64,000 nucleotides of DNA. Origin: Aristolochia californica. Its lineage: Eukaryota; Streptophyta; Magnoliopsida; Piperales; Aristolochiaceae. The DNA is taken from contig JARWKL010000005.1 in the NCBI GenBank assembly GCA_029961685.1, positions 43,189,357-43,253,356 of the forward strand, in the 5' to 3' direction. The position numbers and the translations under genes were made by a program. The notes below the pieces were generated by a model. That model had not been told where the DNA came from, did not search any database, and worked only from the letters and a program-made list of their open reading frames with translations. This document shows, piece by piece, positions 63,030 through 64,000 of the stretch; the stretch's first letter is position 1; every line of letters starts with the position of its first letter.

Positions 63030-64000
63030 ATGATGTTATTTTCATCATTTGGTTTTATGAAGAATATCATAGATCAATGTATAAACCATAAGGTCAGTGA
63101 GTGTAAATTAATTTTCTTAGTCTTATATGTAGATGACTTTCTACTTGCCTCAAGTGATATAGGTCTACTTCACAAGGTTAAACAATTTCTCTCAAAGTAA
63201 TTTGATATAAAAAATATGAGCAAAACTTCTTATGTCATAGGCATAAAGATTGATAGATACAGATTCTGAGGGACATTAGGATTATCTCAAAAAACCTATA
63301 TCAATAAAATTTTAGAGAGATTTCGTATGAAGAATTATTCATATGGTGTTGCGCCTATTGTTAAAGATAACAAATTAAGTTTGGAACAAGGTCCAAGAAA
63401 TTATTAAAAGAGGGAACAAATGAAAAAATTTCATATGTTTCCACTGTTGGAAGTTTGATGTATACCTATGTTTGCATAAGACTTGACATAACTTATGTAG
63501 TGAGAACATTGGGCGATATCAAAGTAACCCGGGTTTGGACTATTAGAAAGCTGCAAAGAAAGTCATGTGATACCTTCAGGGGACAAAAAACTACAAGCTT
63601 ATATTTAGGCGATCTGATCATCTAGAAGTGATTGGGTATTCAGACTCTGATTTTCCTAGCTGCCTTGACTCAATAAAGTTGACATCAAGATATGTCTTCT
63701 TATTAGCGGGAGGGGCATTTCTTGGAGAAGTACAAAACAATCATTGATTGCTACTTCTACCATAGAGGCAGAGTTTGTAGCATATTTTGAAGCCACATCA
63801 CATGTTATATGGTTGGGGAGTTTTATTTTTGGGGATTTGAAATTGTTGACACAATTTCTAAGCCATTGAGGATTTATTATGATAATTTCGCAATGGTGTT
63901 TATGGCCAAGAACAATAAGAGCAGAAGTCATAGTAAACATATTGATATTTAAGTTCTTTGCTATTCGATAATATATCAAAAGAAACAAAGTGGTTGTAGA
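63030..64000 (+). mobile_element. Degenerate Ty1/copia retrotransposon (RT to RNase H), cut by window end
   Basis: On the plus strand, shifting among frames, copia polyprotein landmarks appear in order: LIFLVLYVDDFLLAS (reverse transcriptase YVDD box, about 63110-63155), LGLSQKTYINKILERF (about 63278-63325), SDSDF (about 63640), ISWRSTKQSL then TIEAEFVAYFEATSH (RNase H, about 63722-63810), and SKHIDI (about 63930). Several stops and frameshifts interrupt it, so it is dead. Its 3' LTR, if present, lies beyond the window. Confidence 0.9.

Overview
This is nuclear DNA from a flowering plant. The genes carry many short exons with GT..AG introns, the spacers are AT-rich, and there are several families of degraded retrotransposons. 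The proteins are plant-specific: CP29 antenna protein LHCB4, a CPL1-type CTD phosphatase, phospholipase NPC1 and arginyltransferase ATE1. I cannot name the species from sequence alone.

Layout. 1-2.8 kb: AT-rich spacer with a 1.43-kb terminal-inverted-repeat (TIR) element. 2.8-5.5 kb (+): plastid-type CBM20 starch-binding-fold protein. 7.5-15.6 kb (-): CPL1/FIERY2-like RNA polymerase II CTD phosphatase, 18 coding exons, 965 aa. 16.0-17.5 kb (+): wrecked clathrin light chain gene, first exon intact but the middle replaced by a small LTR (TRIM-type) retroelement. 19.1-22.4 kb (-): receptor-like cytoplasmic kinase, 381 aa. 27.5-34.1 kb (-): Ser/Pro-rich basic BPP-type protein, 536 aa, with a Ty3/gypsy remnant in its 4.4-kb second intron. 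35.98 kb (+): tRNA-Thr(TGT). 37.2-40.4 kb (+): non-specific phospholipase C NPC1. 41.2-46.5 kb (+): arginyl-tRNA--protein transferase ATE1, 644 aa. 47.4-50.5 kb (-): Yippee zinc protein, 129 aa. 51.5-52.9 kb (-): mitochondrial inner membrane protease subunit 2, 164 aa. 58.3-59.3 kb (-): LHCB4/CP29, 285 aa. 60.5-62.1 kb: array of six ~255-bp tandem repeats, each with a retroelement primer-binding-site motif. 63.0-64.0 kb (+): degenerate Ty1/copia reverse transcriptase/RNase H, cut by the window end.

Exon models were assembled by hand from splice signals and reading phase. Every multi-exon model listed as a CDS closes in frame, and total lengths agree with what I remember of the families. From memory, the order clathrin light chain - kinase - BPP - Yippee - IMP2 - LHCB4 matches an ancestral block split between Arabidopsis At3g08940-At3g09010 and At2g40060-At2g40110. 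CBM20, CPL1, NPC1 and ATE1 are extra in this arrangement. These are housekeeping and photosynthetic genes with no operon-like functional link.

I found no clearly new biochemical system. The least ordinary features are structural: LTR/PBS-derived tandem repeats, an inverted TRIM pair inside a dead gene, intronic duplication of a splice donor, and an in-frame 30-bp minisatellite in CPL1.
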